Assembly (NCBI GenBank): GCA_013339895.1
Contig: JABACO010000016.1
Coordinates: 617,694-681,693, forward strand
Source of the DNA: Ephydatia muelleri
Lineage: Eukaryota; Porifera; Demospongiae; Spongillida; Spongillidae
Direction: 5' to 3'
Length of the DNA stretch: 64,000 bases
A model generated the notes under the pieces. It was given only the letters and a program-made list of their open reading frames with translations, searched no databases and had not been told where the DNA came from. How positions within the stretch are numbered: the stretch's first letter is position 1; each line of letters starts with the position of its first letter. Of this stretch, positions 12,520-24,068 are shown in pieces. The translations under genes were made by a program, and so were the position numbers.

Positions 12520-14007
12520 TTTCAAGCATAGTGGAAATGTATACCCCTTAATCTTTTTTTATACTTTTTAGGTACATTTTGATTGGATAACAATCCCTAC
12601 ATTTGTATTTGACAACTATCCCTGCTTTCCTATTGGTTAACTACTATCCATGCATTTTCATTGGTTGGGAGACAAAAATCCATTCTAAAAGTGATCCTTA
12701 ATCGCAGTCAACATACCAACCCTTCCTTCTACATGTACTCTTCTCCAAGGACAAACATGCTCATCTATTATTTGACTCAATACATACTCACAAACAGTAC
12801 AACAATGCCTTAATTATGGTTCAGACAGTCTACTGAGAATGTCTAGTCACCCTTAGTGAATGCTAACAATCCAGCTGGCTTTCTCAAACAACCCATACAA
12901 ACCCCAGCAGTAAGGCAATACCTCCTTAGCCCCAATCTTCATATGAAATGCTTTTTACACTTTCCTGCCAGGACCTACATGTACACTGTGTGCTCTTTGA
13001 GGTGTTTGATCAAATGGTGTTGCTTTATAACTTATCACCAATCACATCTCACACAAGAAAGGTGTAACCTTGAGTTGTATGCAGCTGTAGTCAATTTTAT
13101 AATCTTCCTGTGAAAGATGTACTGCCTATTTTACCCACTATAGGTTTCAAAAGACTAATACACATGCACATTGTCATTTTTATACAAATGCTAAATCTAT
13201 ATCCCACACCAATCTCATCACAAAGGAAGTACTAAAAGATCCAACAGGAATCCTATTTCAGGGAGATCCTGAACACACGTGTGCAGCCTCGGGGGTCTGG
13301 GGGAGTGCTTTAAGCAATCCTTATGCTAATGCATGTCCACCAATATGAGATGCATATTTTTTCATACCGGTAGACACATTTGTATGTCATTTTCAGCTGT
13401 TTCACGTGGTGGACATCTTGAGAAAAGTGGTCAGGCCCACAAACTCCCATTATATCCTCGCAGTATAGACCTTTCAGTCTAAGTCAATTACAATTACATG
13501 TCTCACCTTATAATCATTGTACTCTGATTTAGGTTAACTCCCTACAAAAATTATACTAACATGATAGATTCAGGAAATAAAAGTAAAGACCTTATTTGAC
13601 TAAAACGGTATGTCAGCAAAACTGCTCACCTCTTACTTAATGAACAACATTGGTTTTAAAACTGATTAGACTTAGCACACAACACAGATTTGAACACAAG
13701 TCACCATGACACACAAATACACATATATACCAGTTGAGAGACATATCTACAGTTCCTATTACATTGAATATTGTTAATAAAAAATGCTCAAACAGTTCGG
13801 CACTTTTTTTCACACACACATCGGTAACTCAACAGCACACTAAGAAACCTTAGGCTTCAATATTAGTAGGAGCCATAGGCAGTATACACGCGGCTTCTCC
13901 AGTATTACGGGCATATACCAGTTAGCTATTAATGTAGAGCTAGCTGGAAGGATCTATAGTTTGCTTGATGCATGGACTGCACCATGTGTGCGTGTACCCG
14001 TACGTAC

Positions 14008-14318
14008 ACTGTATGCCGATAGGTACCCAGTCGTTCGTGCCTGTTCATATCATGCACACGCTTCCTCTTCAAAGGGCTCTTCATGTGCTCGAATAAGGAA
14101 GGAACATAATCAGGGGATAGGAGGTTGTTGCTCTATTCCCCCGAAACGAAGTGTACGCTACATATCCACGAGTACTCATTTGGAATCCAATATTTGCGCC
14201 CCACTGCTGCTATCCACTGGGACTTACGTTCTTCATCTTGAGGAAAACGATAAAAATGAACGCCCGAACCTTTAATGAAACGATTACTGCATCCAACTGC
14301 ACAACAAGCCTTGCCCAT
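14008..14318 (-). pseudogene. THAP zinc-finger domain (one in-frame stop)
   Basis: From ATG at 14,318 on the minus strand. The C2CH pattern is complete: CCAVGCSNRF at residues 5-14, HFYRFPQDEER, a conserved Trp (SQWIAAV), and CSVHF at the end of the finger. After HFVSGE comes an in-frame TAG, and the same frame then continues with the usual THAP tail SPDYVPSLFEH and a basic KRKR stretch. The domain normally binds DNA in P-element-type transposases and in THAP transcription factors. The stop inside an otherwise intact domain marks it as decayed, unless the gene is spliced around it. Confidence 0.7.
14041..14083 (+). repeat. 43-bp direct repeat, copy 1
   Basis: CTGTTCATATCATGCACACG...GGGCTCTTCA, identical at 14,354-14,396. 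On the minus strand this encodes the basic MKSPLKRKR stretch after the THAP finger; the second copy lies upstream of the THAP start codon. Confidence 0.85.
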
Positions 14319-14353
14319 ACTATTGCTTTTGACACTCCAAAGTTCTGTGGAAT

Positions 14354-14396
14354 CTGTTCATATCATGCACACGCTTCCTCTTCAAAGGGCTCTTCA
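14354..14396 (+). repeat. 43-bp direct repeat, copy 2
   Basis: Same 43 bases as 14,041-14,083. The pair brackets the THAP-coding segment that is absent from the left arm of the palindrome. Confidence 0.85.
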
Positions 14397-14773
14397 CTTC
14401 GCTCCGCCCATTGCACAACCTCTATAAACAGTTACAATTCGAGGGACGAATGTGGGGTGGGGCTCAGTGGCAAGTGATAATATGCAAGTTGAAGGGGTGG
14501 AGCTAATACGGTGCGTCAATGGTTGCGTCACTAGTCTTGGAACGGGACCTTAGTATGCAATGAAGTGTAACTAGTGCGCATGCGCAACCGAGGTGAAATA
14601 GTTGTTGCTTCTTTCTTTCAGTTTAAGAGGTGAAAAAAATATGATTTTGGCTTTGAAGCGGGTGTCTAAACATGATTTCACTTTTAAAGTTGTTAATTTG
14701 TTGTGTTTATTAAAGTTAATTAAGCATTGTTAATAACTTGTAAATAAAATGATATTTGCCTAACCCCAAGTTG

Positions 14774-15589
14774 TGTGTTTTGTGTGTATACATGTGTGTG
14801 TTGTTTGTATGTGAGGTTGCTAGCTTGGGTGTTGGAAGATTATATGTAGAAAGATTTTATGACATGGTATGTAGGATTGGAAGGGTTTGTTGGAGGGTGG
14901 AGGTGGTGTATGGGTGTTGGAGAGCACTTGGAGGTGTTGTGTTGTGTAGGAGGGTAGAACTGGTGTCCGTCCACATCACAGCCACCCTACACAACACTTC
15001 CACACTCACACATCCCTCCACCCTTCTACATCTTGGTGTGAAGGGTGGAGGGGGTGCGTGAGATGGGGTGGAGGGTATTGGATGGTGTGTTTGGGGCATT
15101 GGAGGGGGGTGTGATGTGTGGTGTAGGAGTAGGTTGGAGGGTGTGTAGAGTATTGGAGGGTGTGTAGTGTTGGAGGGTGTGTAGGTGTTGGAGGGTGTGT
15201 AGGGTGTTGGAGGGTGTGTAGGGTGTTGGAGGGTGTGTAGGTGTTGGAGGGTGTGTAGCATGTTGGAGGGTGTAGGGTGTTGGAGGTGTGTAGGGTGTTA
15301 GAGGGTGTAGCATGTTGGAGGTGTGTAGGGTGTTGGAGGTGTGTAGGGTGTTGGAGGGTGTGTAGGGTGTTGGAGGGTGTGTAGGTGTTGAAGGGTGTCA
15401 TTATGGGTATCGGAGTGTGGTGGTGTAGGAGAAGATGGAGGGGTGTTGGTGTGTATGGGTGTTGGAGGGTTGAGGTGTTGTGTGGTGTAGGAGGGTGGAG
15501 GGCGTGTAGGCGTTGGAGGATGAGGGGTATTAGAGGTGCAGTGTGTGATAGGATTGTATGAGGTGTCTGGGGTTAAGTGTGGTTCAGAG
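14774..15589. repeat. GT-rich minisatellite (GGTGTTGGAGGGTGTGTAG type)
   Basis: Imperfect tandem copies of an 18-20 base unit (GGTGTTGGAGGGTGTGTAG), densest at 15,120-15,400, with looser GTGTGT sequence on both sides. Long Thr/Pro/His-rich frames on the minus strand are by-products of the repeat. Similar sequence resumes at 16,460-16,560 beyond the inserted MITE. Confidence 0.85.
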
Positions 15590-16457
15590 GGTCAATACAC
15601 CTCATTTGACAAAGCAGATGGACAGCACCTCTCAGATTTTGATGCAACTTCCCATATATAGTTGTCTTCATATAAGACGACATTTGACCATTTATTACTT
15701 GAATAACCTTAATGGTTTAGGAGATACGCATTGCTGAATAATTAACCACGTTACTGATAAGTTCAACTTTGAAATGCCTTATCTTTATCACCACTTTGAA
15801 CATAGTTGCATGTTTGACATCAAATCCAAGATCTTAGGATTTAAAATCAATGTATGATATATATTTTGGAGGGAAGTCAAAGGGTTAAACAATAAATCAG
15901 TTTATAACATGCAGAGATCTCACAAATACTGTATGAAGAAGGTTGATAATCACCACTTTGTTTTTACCAGTTTGGATACAACATTGAACTTAGTATTTTT
16001 GCAAAATAAAAATGCTGATTATGATTAACCCCTGAGAATCTCAAATGGTTTTATGTGCAACTGCCATTTTGAGTGGATTTAACAATAAGTGTGGCTAAGT
16101 GGGTTACATAACATTCCAACCTCAGCAATCAAAACTATGTGTTTATACTAACATGTGGATGGACATAGCGTGTGTACACTATGCATTTAATAATAGATAC
16201 TGACATTAACACTAAGTAGATGTTCTTGCCTCAAGTGCGCGCGTTATATCCTGGTTTGTTAAAGAGTAAGTCCGTCCTGTAGCTGTTGAGGGACTCACCA
16301 GTGTAAGTATATCCGATGGATCAATCCCCATTATGTCCTGGTGCCGTGGGTAAACATATGATTTTGCAGGTAGTTAAAGTAATAAATGGTCAAATGTCTT
16401 CTTATATGAAGACAACTATATATGGGAAGTTGCTTTGTCAAATGAGGTGTATTGACC
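15590..16457. mobile_element. MITE with terminal inverted repeats of about 85 bp
   Basis: The left end GGTCAATACACCTCATTTGAC is the inverse of the right end GTCAAATGAGGTGTATTGACC. Further in, CCATATATAGTTGTCTTCAT and AAATGGTCAAATGTC match the other end in inverse orientation, so the inverted repeats extend to about 15,713 and 16,370. The 660-bp interior is AT-rich with no coding potential. The flanks on both sides are GT-rich minisatellite, so it inserted into that array. I saw no clear target duplication. Confidence 0.75.
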
Positions 16458-16828
16458 TGTGATGCAGGATTGTTGGTGGTGTGAGAGATGTGGTAGGATT
16501 GAAAGTGGTGTATGGAATGTTGTGGGGTGTATGGGATGTTGGAGGTGGTGATTGTTAGTGATGTGTATCCATCTCTTGCCTGTAGGATTCCAATCCACAT
16601 TGCTTTACTTCGTTCTGAACCACTTCCAGTAGCCATTGGCTCATGCCGTTTCCATCACTACTGGCACCACCTCCTGCACCGCAAAGTCTTCTTTATTTCT
16701 AATTGAATTCATTGCATGTTTCTATTGTTGTGGTGGATACGCTCTGTCGCACTTACCCTTCAATATGACAGTAACCTCAAGGCTACAATCCGTTTTTAAC
16801 CGTAACTGAGTAAAAATTTATAACCGGT

Positions 16829-16882
16829 CAAATGTCGTGAGACCACCCCCTGGGGCATTGGGAGGGATTTGACCTTTATAAA
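16829..16882 (+). repeat. Dispersed repeat copy 2 (GTGAGACCACCCCCTGGGGC)
   Basis: Same orientation and order as 10,272-10,325. Confidence 0.5.
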
Positions 16883-16993
16883 ACAAACCACGGGAGATAA
16901 TAACAAATGTCTTCGCTTACGCGGTTTAAATACTGGTACATGTAGTTTCATCTGGCTCACTACAATAGTTGAATACGGTACGATACTTTTTAA

Positions 16994-16994
<1 letters not shown>

Positions 16995-17069
<75 letters not shown>
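16995..17069 (+). repeat. (GT)n microsatellite
   Basis: An almost uninterrupted GT dinucleotide tract of about 75 bases. Confidence 0.95.
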
Positions 17070-17074
<5 letters not shown>

Positions 17075-17449
17075 GCATATGTGTGTGACTGTACAACCGC
17101 TTGTCGTACAATGTTTGGTCGCGCGACCTCCAGGGCCACCGTAGTCTAGGGAAGGTTGCATATTCTCACGACGGGTATTATTGGCAAGTTGGCAGGTCTG
17201 GACATGGGCTACACATGGCGAAGTCTGGGTGAGGTCCAGAATGTACAGCCTCACCAGTACCATGCTTCCTTGGTGAAAATGCAGTATCTCACTCAATGTA
17301 TGTGTGTGCATTGATGACATAGCCACACCTAAGGTGGGAGGGGCCAATTACGTCATCTGCTTATGTGTTGATTGCTGTGGAATGTACGGCTAACTTCTAA
17401 GCGGTTTTCCTTGTAGGTGTTAAAATGGCGATTAGCCCATCGCTGTTTT

Positions 17450-19965
17450 CAGTGGCGTATCCAGAGAGGGTGCTCCGGGTGCTTGAGCACCCCCCTCGGC
17501 CATACATGTAGGTGCTTACATTATTAAAAATTATACTGTTGTATTATTAATAATTAGCCGCCGTCATGTCGATTTCGAAGCACTTTCAAACATTGAAAGC
17601 AGTGCCACCAAGTGCCGCGACCTCGTTGGCTGTTTCAAGTGACGATGTCTCTTCTGCCAATATGAGTAAAATTACCATTTGTTATTTAATGCCATTTTAA
17701 TGTTTATATGTACATGCAGATTTGACTAGAGATGAACAACCATGTTCCAGTGGCTTGGCACAGGTAGACATCAATGACCTTGATCATGACAACCAGTTTT
17801 GCAATCCTCCAGCGGCCAAATGCCCAGCATTAGAGATAACAGATTGCAGTGAGGTAGCAATATTTGTCAGGTCTTCATCCATCAGTGCACAGAGTAAGTA
17901 CGATTTGCTAGTCAGTCATTTCAAGCCAGCAGCAAATTACGAATTTCCAAAGCGTACATAGTGGTGGGCATTCATTTCAACATCATTGGCTGCTCACGTT
18001 TCCTAGGCTTGCTTACAATAAGCAAGAGAATGGTGGTTTTTGCCTCCCATGTGTACTATATTTTGTTCATCTGGATACCATGGTAGCAATCCTGGAGTGC
18101 TAGTGAGTCAACCATTGACTGCATTTCACAAGGCACTGGAATTATTTCATAAGCATGCAGAGAAAGGCTATCACGAAGATGCTGTAATAAAATATGATGA
18201 GTTCCTTCAGGTCATGACCAATCAAAAACCAAATCAGCTCAGTCAAGCAATGACAGACAGGATTGCTTCAAATCGTCAAAAGCTTAGTTCAATCATTCAA
18301 ACAATAGTATTGTGTGGACGACAGAACATTGCTCTATGTGGCCACTGTGATAATGCAACAGATATAGAAAAAGATCCCCTCAACACTGAACACTTCTACA
18401 TTTCAGAGTGGATGCAGGTGATACTGTTCTTGGTGAACATCTTAAAGCAGCTGCTAAGAATGTTACCTACACATCTCCTGTTATTCAAAACCAGATCATT
18501 GATGTTCTTGAAGATCAGATTAGAAGTGAAATTATAAGGAGGGTTCAAAAGGCAAATGGTTCACTGTGATAGCTGATGAAGTTACTGATGTGTCCAATAA
18601 AGAGCAACTGAGTCTTGTCTTAAGGTACATTGATCCTGACACATGTTTAGTTAGAGAAGACCTTGTGGGGTTCTTTGAATGTGATCAGGGCATATCTGGT
18701 CAAGAGTTGGCTAGCAAAATCACTTCCTGCTTGCAAGCATACAGATTGGACTTGTCCGATCTGCGAGGTCAGGCATATGATGGAGCTGGAAACATGGCTG
18801 CATGGTTCAGTTAATGTTACAGCAGCTCTTATTGCTGCACAGTATCCACTGGCATTATACATTCACTGTGCGTCTCATTGCCTCAATCTTGCTGTAGTGA
18901 AGTCACTGCAAGTAACAAGTGTTCGTAATATGGGTGTGGTGGATAAAGTATTCAAATTTCTTTCTGCCCACCCTAAAAGACATATGGCACTCAAGAGAGC
19001 AATTTCACAGACTCAACCAGAGTCATCTGTTCACAAGTTGAAGGACCTTTGCCATACACGGTGGGTTCAGCGTATTGATGGTCTTGAAGTCTTCTGTTCT
19101 CTTTATCAATCCACGGTAACCTGCCTGGAGAGCATTTGCAATGATGGTCCACGTTTATGGACCTCCGATTCAGTTACAGATGCTAGAACCCTGCAACTTG
19201 TTATCACTATGACTGACTTTCTTTCTGCACTAGTTATGACCAACTTTTGTCTTAAATATCTGCAAGCCCTTACTTCAAATTTGCAGGCTGAAACCAAAGA
19301 CATTGTAGTAGCTGTGAAGGAAATAAATTATGTGATTATGACACTGTAAAATGTTAGAACCCATATTGTATAGTCACCAAATGAATAGGTCCAATGTTCC
19401 TGCAGACAGCCCATCACATATATTATTGCCATTCAATATCTATACCTTTGTTTGATCATTTGCTCTCTGAAATGCAGTCATGTTTTAGCTCCCATAATCA
19501 AACAGCTCTACTAGGACTGTCCATTGTGCCATCAATCATTGTAAATCTATCACCACATGAATTTGCTAAGGTTCATGAATTTGCCAAGATGTACCAAAAT
19601 GACCTTCCATCACCACATTGTGTTAGCAGCAAGTTAGATTGCTGGAAAATAAAGTGGCAACACCAGCTTAAGGAACATGAACAGAGTAGTCTACCATCTA
19701 ATCCTACTACAACTCTACCACATATCACTTCCATGTACCCTAATATCAAAGCTTTAGTCAGTATCTTGTGCACTCTTCCAGTAACTAGTTGCTCTGCAGA
19801 CAGATCCTTTAGCTATCTGAAACAAATCAAGACTTCTCTTAGATCTTCTACGAAATTTTAACACTTCTTGCTATTCAACGTGACATACCTGTAGGCATAT
19901 CAGCAGCTATTGATGAATTTTGTAGGCGTAATCCATGAAGACTGCAAATGGAGAACATCTTGAAT
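17450..19965 (+). mobile_element. Decayed hAT transposon (ZMYM1-like/DUF4371 transposase), 3' end missing
   Basis: The left end CAGTGGCGTATCCAGAGAGG is a typical hAT terminal repeat. The transposase is read in several phases: an N-terminal part from ATG 17,566, a TTF-type zinc-finger region at about 17,900-18,100, then DUF4371 landmarks (QNIALCGH, SVIADEVTD-like IADEVTDVS at 18,570, GQAYDGAGNMA at 18,770, IHCASHCLNL at 18,865). The C-terminal hAT dimerisation block is at 19,740-19,860 (LPVTSCSADRSFS, LKQIKTSLRSS). The frame shifts several times and I find no matching right end before the large palindrome begins at 20,174, so the copy is dead and probably truncated at its 3' side. Confidence 0.8.
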
Positions 19966-20173
19966 GATTGAAAACAATTTCTTGCTGCATGCATCTTTGC
20001 TCAGTTTCATTATTTCCATGTTGATGCTATAACATAATGCTGTCCTCATAAGTGTGGTAAATCAAAAGATTTCTAAGTAAAATAGAAATAGAAATACAGC
20101 CTATGACAAAACTAATTAACCAAATATGAAATTATTATCATTATTTTTTGTTGTACTTACATGTATATATATT

Positions 20174-20540
20174 TGGGACAGTTTCCGCGAAAATTGCCCC
20201 ACGAATATAATGTTATAAAAATGCATCGCGTTTGAATCGCTATAACTTCCCAACGGTTAATGCTATCGACTTCCTATTTTCAACACTTCATACTATACCA
20301 TTTCAGGGGCCTTGCACCAGTTCCTTGCTGATGCTACGAGGTCCGATACCCCATGGGGTTCAAAACCGCCACATCTTGCATTCAAATCGCTTCAAATTCA
20401 GTATGTACGTACAGTAATCCTGTTGCTATTGATGTGTTCAGTTCGTCAATTTTTACTCTATCCGTCACGGAGATACAGCTGTGCAAAGTTAATGCACATT
20501 TCCCGCTCGATTGCAGCATGCAACCCGTGTTCCATTCTCC
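20174..20540 (+). repeat. Outer palindrome end, left
   Basis: Starts GGGACAGTTTCCGCGAAAAT and runs through ATGTTATAAAAATGC, GGGGTTCAAAACCGCCAC and GGAGATACAGCTGTGCAAAG. Inverse of 34,650-35,020 with many scattered differences. Confidence 0.8.
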
Positions 20541-20651
20541 CAATCGTGGGGGTTCGAACGAACCCCCCCCCCCTAAAAGGGTCAAGGTCCGCTTATGTGG
20601 TGCGGGTCCCGGCTTGCGAAGCTTCTGGGGCTTCGACCCAGACCCCAATGT

Positions 20652-21437
20652 AGTCTCGTGCCCAAACCCAATGCATCGCAGCTGCTGGTGGATTACATCA
20701 CCGCTACGCTTGCATAGGGTCTGGCGTACAACAATGTTTTTGTCAAAAAACGAAATTTCATCGTAACCAATCATGTTTCATGTTTACAATGAAATCATTA
20801 CAAGCGCGTGACTTTGTGTGTTGCTTTGCAAATAATGGCTGATGTCATCACTGTTGATAACGCTATCACTCTCGAGGCGAGAAGCTAGGTTTTGTTGATG
20901 TCACTGAAGACCAGCGCTATGTTGTCAAACAGTTTCTCAAGGGCTCCGACCTATTTTTAAGTCTTCCTACTGGTAGTGGAAAGTCCCTCTGCTATTGGCT
21001 GCTTTCTGGGCTGTGTGACACGTTCAGAGGCAGGTCGGGATCGATCCCTAGTGCTGGTTAAGCATCATCTCCAAGCACTCGGCGCTTTTCGATAGTGGAC
21101 ACGTGGCGAAGTACCTCGCCACGAGTCCACTATCGGAAAGCGCTGAGTTTACGCTGTCGTGCTCAAAAAAAAAGAATTGAATACTTTCCGCACAAGTGGA
21201 AGCGTGTAGATTGTGGAAGCACTGTGTAGTCGTCTCCTGGAGCCAACCACGGTCTCACCAAGCAGGCGGTTCATCCATTGCAGTTATCAGCTATTCATAG
21301 CGTGTCACATGACAGTATGTTTATACGCAAGTAAACATTGACAAAAACATTGTACGCGAGCGTCTCCAGACCCTATGCAAGCGTAGCGGTGATGTAATCC
21401 ACCAGCAGCTGCGATGCATTGGGTCTGGGCACGAGAC

Positions 21438-21438
<1 letters not shown>
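20652..21438. mobile_element. MITE-like element with 95-bp TIRs enclosing a RecQ-like helicase fragment
   Basis: GTCTCGTGCCCAAACCCAAT at 20,652 and its inverse ATTGGGTCTGGGCACGAGAC at the right define TIRs that run for about 95 bp through CCAGCAGCTGCG/GATGTAATCCACC and CTTGCATAGGGTCTGG. Inside, on the plus strand at 20,835-21,010, is the start of an SF2 helicase: MADVITVDNAITLE, then after a frame change EKLGFVDVTEDQRYVVKQFL and LSLPTGSGKSLCYW, a perfect RecQ-type Walker A motif. The rest of the helicase is missing, so this is an internally deleted, non-autonomous copy of an element that encodes a RecQ-like helicase. It makes up most of the left-arm insertion in the palindrome. Confidence 0.65.
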
Positions 21439-21439
<1 letters not shown>

Positions 21440-21471
<32 letters not shown>

Positions 21472-21585
21472 ACACTTTTCGTATATCGGACCTGAAGTGG
21501 ACTGCCCATCCCCCACCTCGGCCACCGCCCACTAGTTAGGTCCACATTTGTTTTCCGAACCCCCCCCCCCCCCCCCCCCCCCCCC
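21440..21585. repeat. C homopolymers
   Basis: Two C runs of about 30 bases (21,441-21,470) and about 26 bases (21,560-21,585), the second followed by TGACCTGGCTACGGGCCTGC. They sit at the edge of the inserted element. Confidence 0.9.
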
Positions 21586-21975
21586 TGACCTGGCTACGGG
21601 CCTGCAGTAAGCTAGCCGTTCCCAACTGTTTTTGTCTCACTCAGGCAGTGAGTTTATGCGGAAAATTAAAAGAAGAAGAAGACTGCTCAGTTTGCCAGAC
21701 GGTCGTACCAAATTAACGGATCCAAGTGAATGGTTGCAGTATAATCCCACGTCGCCGGCAGTATTCAAAACGGCACGCGTAAGGCTATTCGCTACGCACT
21801 CACATCACATTATCTGCCACGCCCACTCGGCTACGATTGCAATGATTTCGGTCTCACACAACTTTCAGCTCACACATAGTACATGAACTCATGCTGGCTC
21901 ACACTTGTGCACACACTTGCATTGTTGCGTACATGGCACTGCACACTATCGTATGGCGTATTTTGTTATACATAA

Positions 21976-21977
<2 letters not shown>

Positions 21978-22016
<39 letters not shown>

Positions 22017-23285
22017 GCATACTTGCACAGACCAGTTACACATATGGCAAACACCTGTCTGATGATGGTACAAACACTCTCACTCACAAACATTGTCATG
22101 CACATGTATTCTATTCAATTCAACTGCACTTATGCATGTTTGTATGATTCTATGTAAATTTGTGTACCAAGCTTTCTGTACATGTATCGTGTCTCCAAGG
22201 ATTGAATACACTGTGTCCCCATCTGGTACTCTAAATGTACACATACATTGCACACTTGCATAACACACACACCACTGTATAAATGTGGCAATACACACGC
22301 AAAAACGCTCACACAGGCACACACGCAACATATAGTACACAGACACACAAACACACACATACGGACACGGACACACTCAGACACAGGCACAGACACACAG
22401 GTACACATAAAATACACATAGACAAACACACAGACACACACACAGACACACACACAGACACACACACAGACACACACACACAGACACACACACAGACACA
22501 CACACACAGACACACACACAGACACACACACACAGACACACACACACAGACACACACACACAGACACACACACACAGACACACACACAGACACACACACA
22601 TACACAGACGCACACACAGACACTCACGCAGACACACACACAGACACATACACACAGACACAGGCATGCACAGACACACACACACACAGGCACGCATAGA
22701 CCCACACAAGCACACACACTCACAAGACAGACACAGACACAGACACAGACAGACATGCACAGAGACACACACAGACATGTACACACACACATGAAATACA
22801 CAGACACACACACACACGACATACACACAGACATGCACAAACACACACATGGACACAGACTCACACATGCACAGACACACGACAGACAGAAACACACGAC
22901 AGACAGACACACACATGCACAGACGCAGACACACATGGACACAAAAGCAAAGACACACACATGCACAGACCACACACAAGTTACACACATGCCATACACA
23001 CACAACAGACACAGAGACACACACAAAGACACATGCACGAAATACACAGACACATCTACAGACACACACATAAATACACAGACACGCAGACATACATGCA
23101 CACAGACTCATACAAAAAAATACATATAGACACGCACACGAAATACACATACACACACATGCAGACACACAGACACACGCGCACACACACAGACACACAA
23201 ATACACATGCACACGCACAGACACACAGATACACACACGACATACACACAGACACACACAGACACACACATACGCAGACACACAC
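21978..23285. repeat. CA-rich low-complexity tract (left palindrome arm)
   Basis: (CA)n at 21,978-22,010, then a non-repetitive block at 22,020-22,260, then about 1 kb of ACACAGACAC-type sequence. All long frames here are Cys/Val or His/Thr repeats and not genes. Mirror of the TG-rich tract at 32,880-33,668. Confidence 0.9.
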
Positions 23286-24020
23286 ACGTAGCTATGTGTA
23301 CCTACGTGTATGTACCGTCTCTAAAGTGAGAGCTCTATGTCATGTACATGCATCATACCCCCAAAGAATTGGTCCTCAGTGTACATGCATTGTACCCCCA
23401 TAGGATTGGTGTCCCGTGCCACTGTATGCATGTGGCAAAGAATATCACTGTATTCACCACAGCACTGAGCCCATGGTACAATATTAAAAAGTGTGTGTGT
23501 GGGGGGGGGGGGGGGGGGGGGGGGGCTGATTCCTTTTGAGCAAAATGAATAATTAAATATACAAGTCTACATGTAGAGATGCACAAATTTATTTTTTTAA
23601 ATAAAATCGTGATGCGTACGATGTTGTCATCGAAAAGTTTGTTGTTGGCTATCATTCCTTGATGAGATTTTTAAATTTTTACAGTTGGCCAAAAAATTGT
23701 GGTGTGTGTGTGGAGGGTCCCTGCAACGTGCATAAGACTTTAAGTTCTTACACACCCACATCCATCTTTTTGTAGTTAAGTACAATTGTGTAATAAAGCT
23801 TTCCTGTTTGGCAAAATTCTTGATCCTTGAACAACTTCTTATCATTCTTTATGCCTCCACTACTCAGCTATGTGGATTGTGTACCAGTTGCAGATACTTG
23901 AGTCTCTCTTGCCCATACAATATTTAGCTCACACAGAGTACATGAACATGCCCTTATGTTGGTTCACACACCCTGATGCATGTGTATATGTTGTGCAATG
24001 CGTCTGTACATCCTGAGCAC

Positions 24021-24068
<48 letters not shown>

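Larger units (their letters stand above)
11277..14773 (-). mobile_element. Palindromic (long-TIR) DNA transposon carrying a THAP domain
   Basis: The ends are inverted copies: CAACTTGAGGTTAGGC at the left and GCCTAACCCCAAGTTG at the right. The arms are about 1.0 kb (11,277-12,310) and 1.16 kb (13,615-14,773) and match in several long blocks. Examples are the 11.37-11.6 kb block with 14.45-14.68 kb, and the block AACTGATTAGACTTAGCAC with its inverted copy near 12.27 kb. The right arm alone contains a THAP-coding segment. The 1.3-kb spacer contains a helix-turn-helix-like fragment on the minus strand. P-element and Kolobok transposases begin with THAP domains, so a relation to those families is a reasonable guess; no transposase core is visible. 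Confidence 0.7.
13615..14773 (-). repeat. Right arm of THAP palindrome
   Basis: Inverted counterpart of the left arm. It differs by holding an extra segment of roughly 360 bp (about 14,041-14,400) with the THAP-coding sequence, bounded by two copies of a 43-bp direct repeat. Confidence 0.7.
16458..17449. other. Intergenic: minisatellite remnant, dispersed repeat and GT microsatellite
   Basis: 16,460-16,560 continues the GGTGTTGG-type minisatellite. 16,829-16,882 is the second copy of the GTGAGACC/GGATTTGACCTTTAT repeat. About 16,995-17,069 is a pure GT microsatellite. No gene is supported. Confidence 0.55.

Noticed and set aside
14857-15401. Thr/Pro/His-rich frames on the minus strand
   Set aside because: By-products of the GGTGTTGGAGGGTGTGTAG minisatellite.
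22130-23285. Very long Cys/Val-rich and His/Thr-rich frames on both strands
   Set aside because: They follow from CA/GT repetition and have no conserved protein features.
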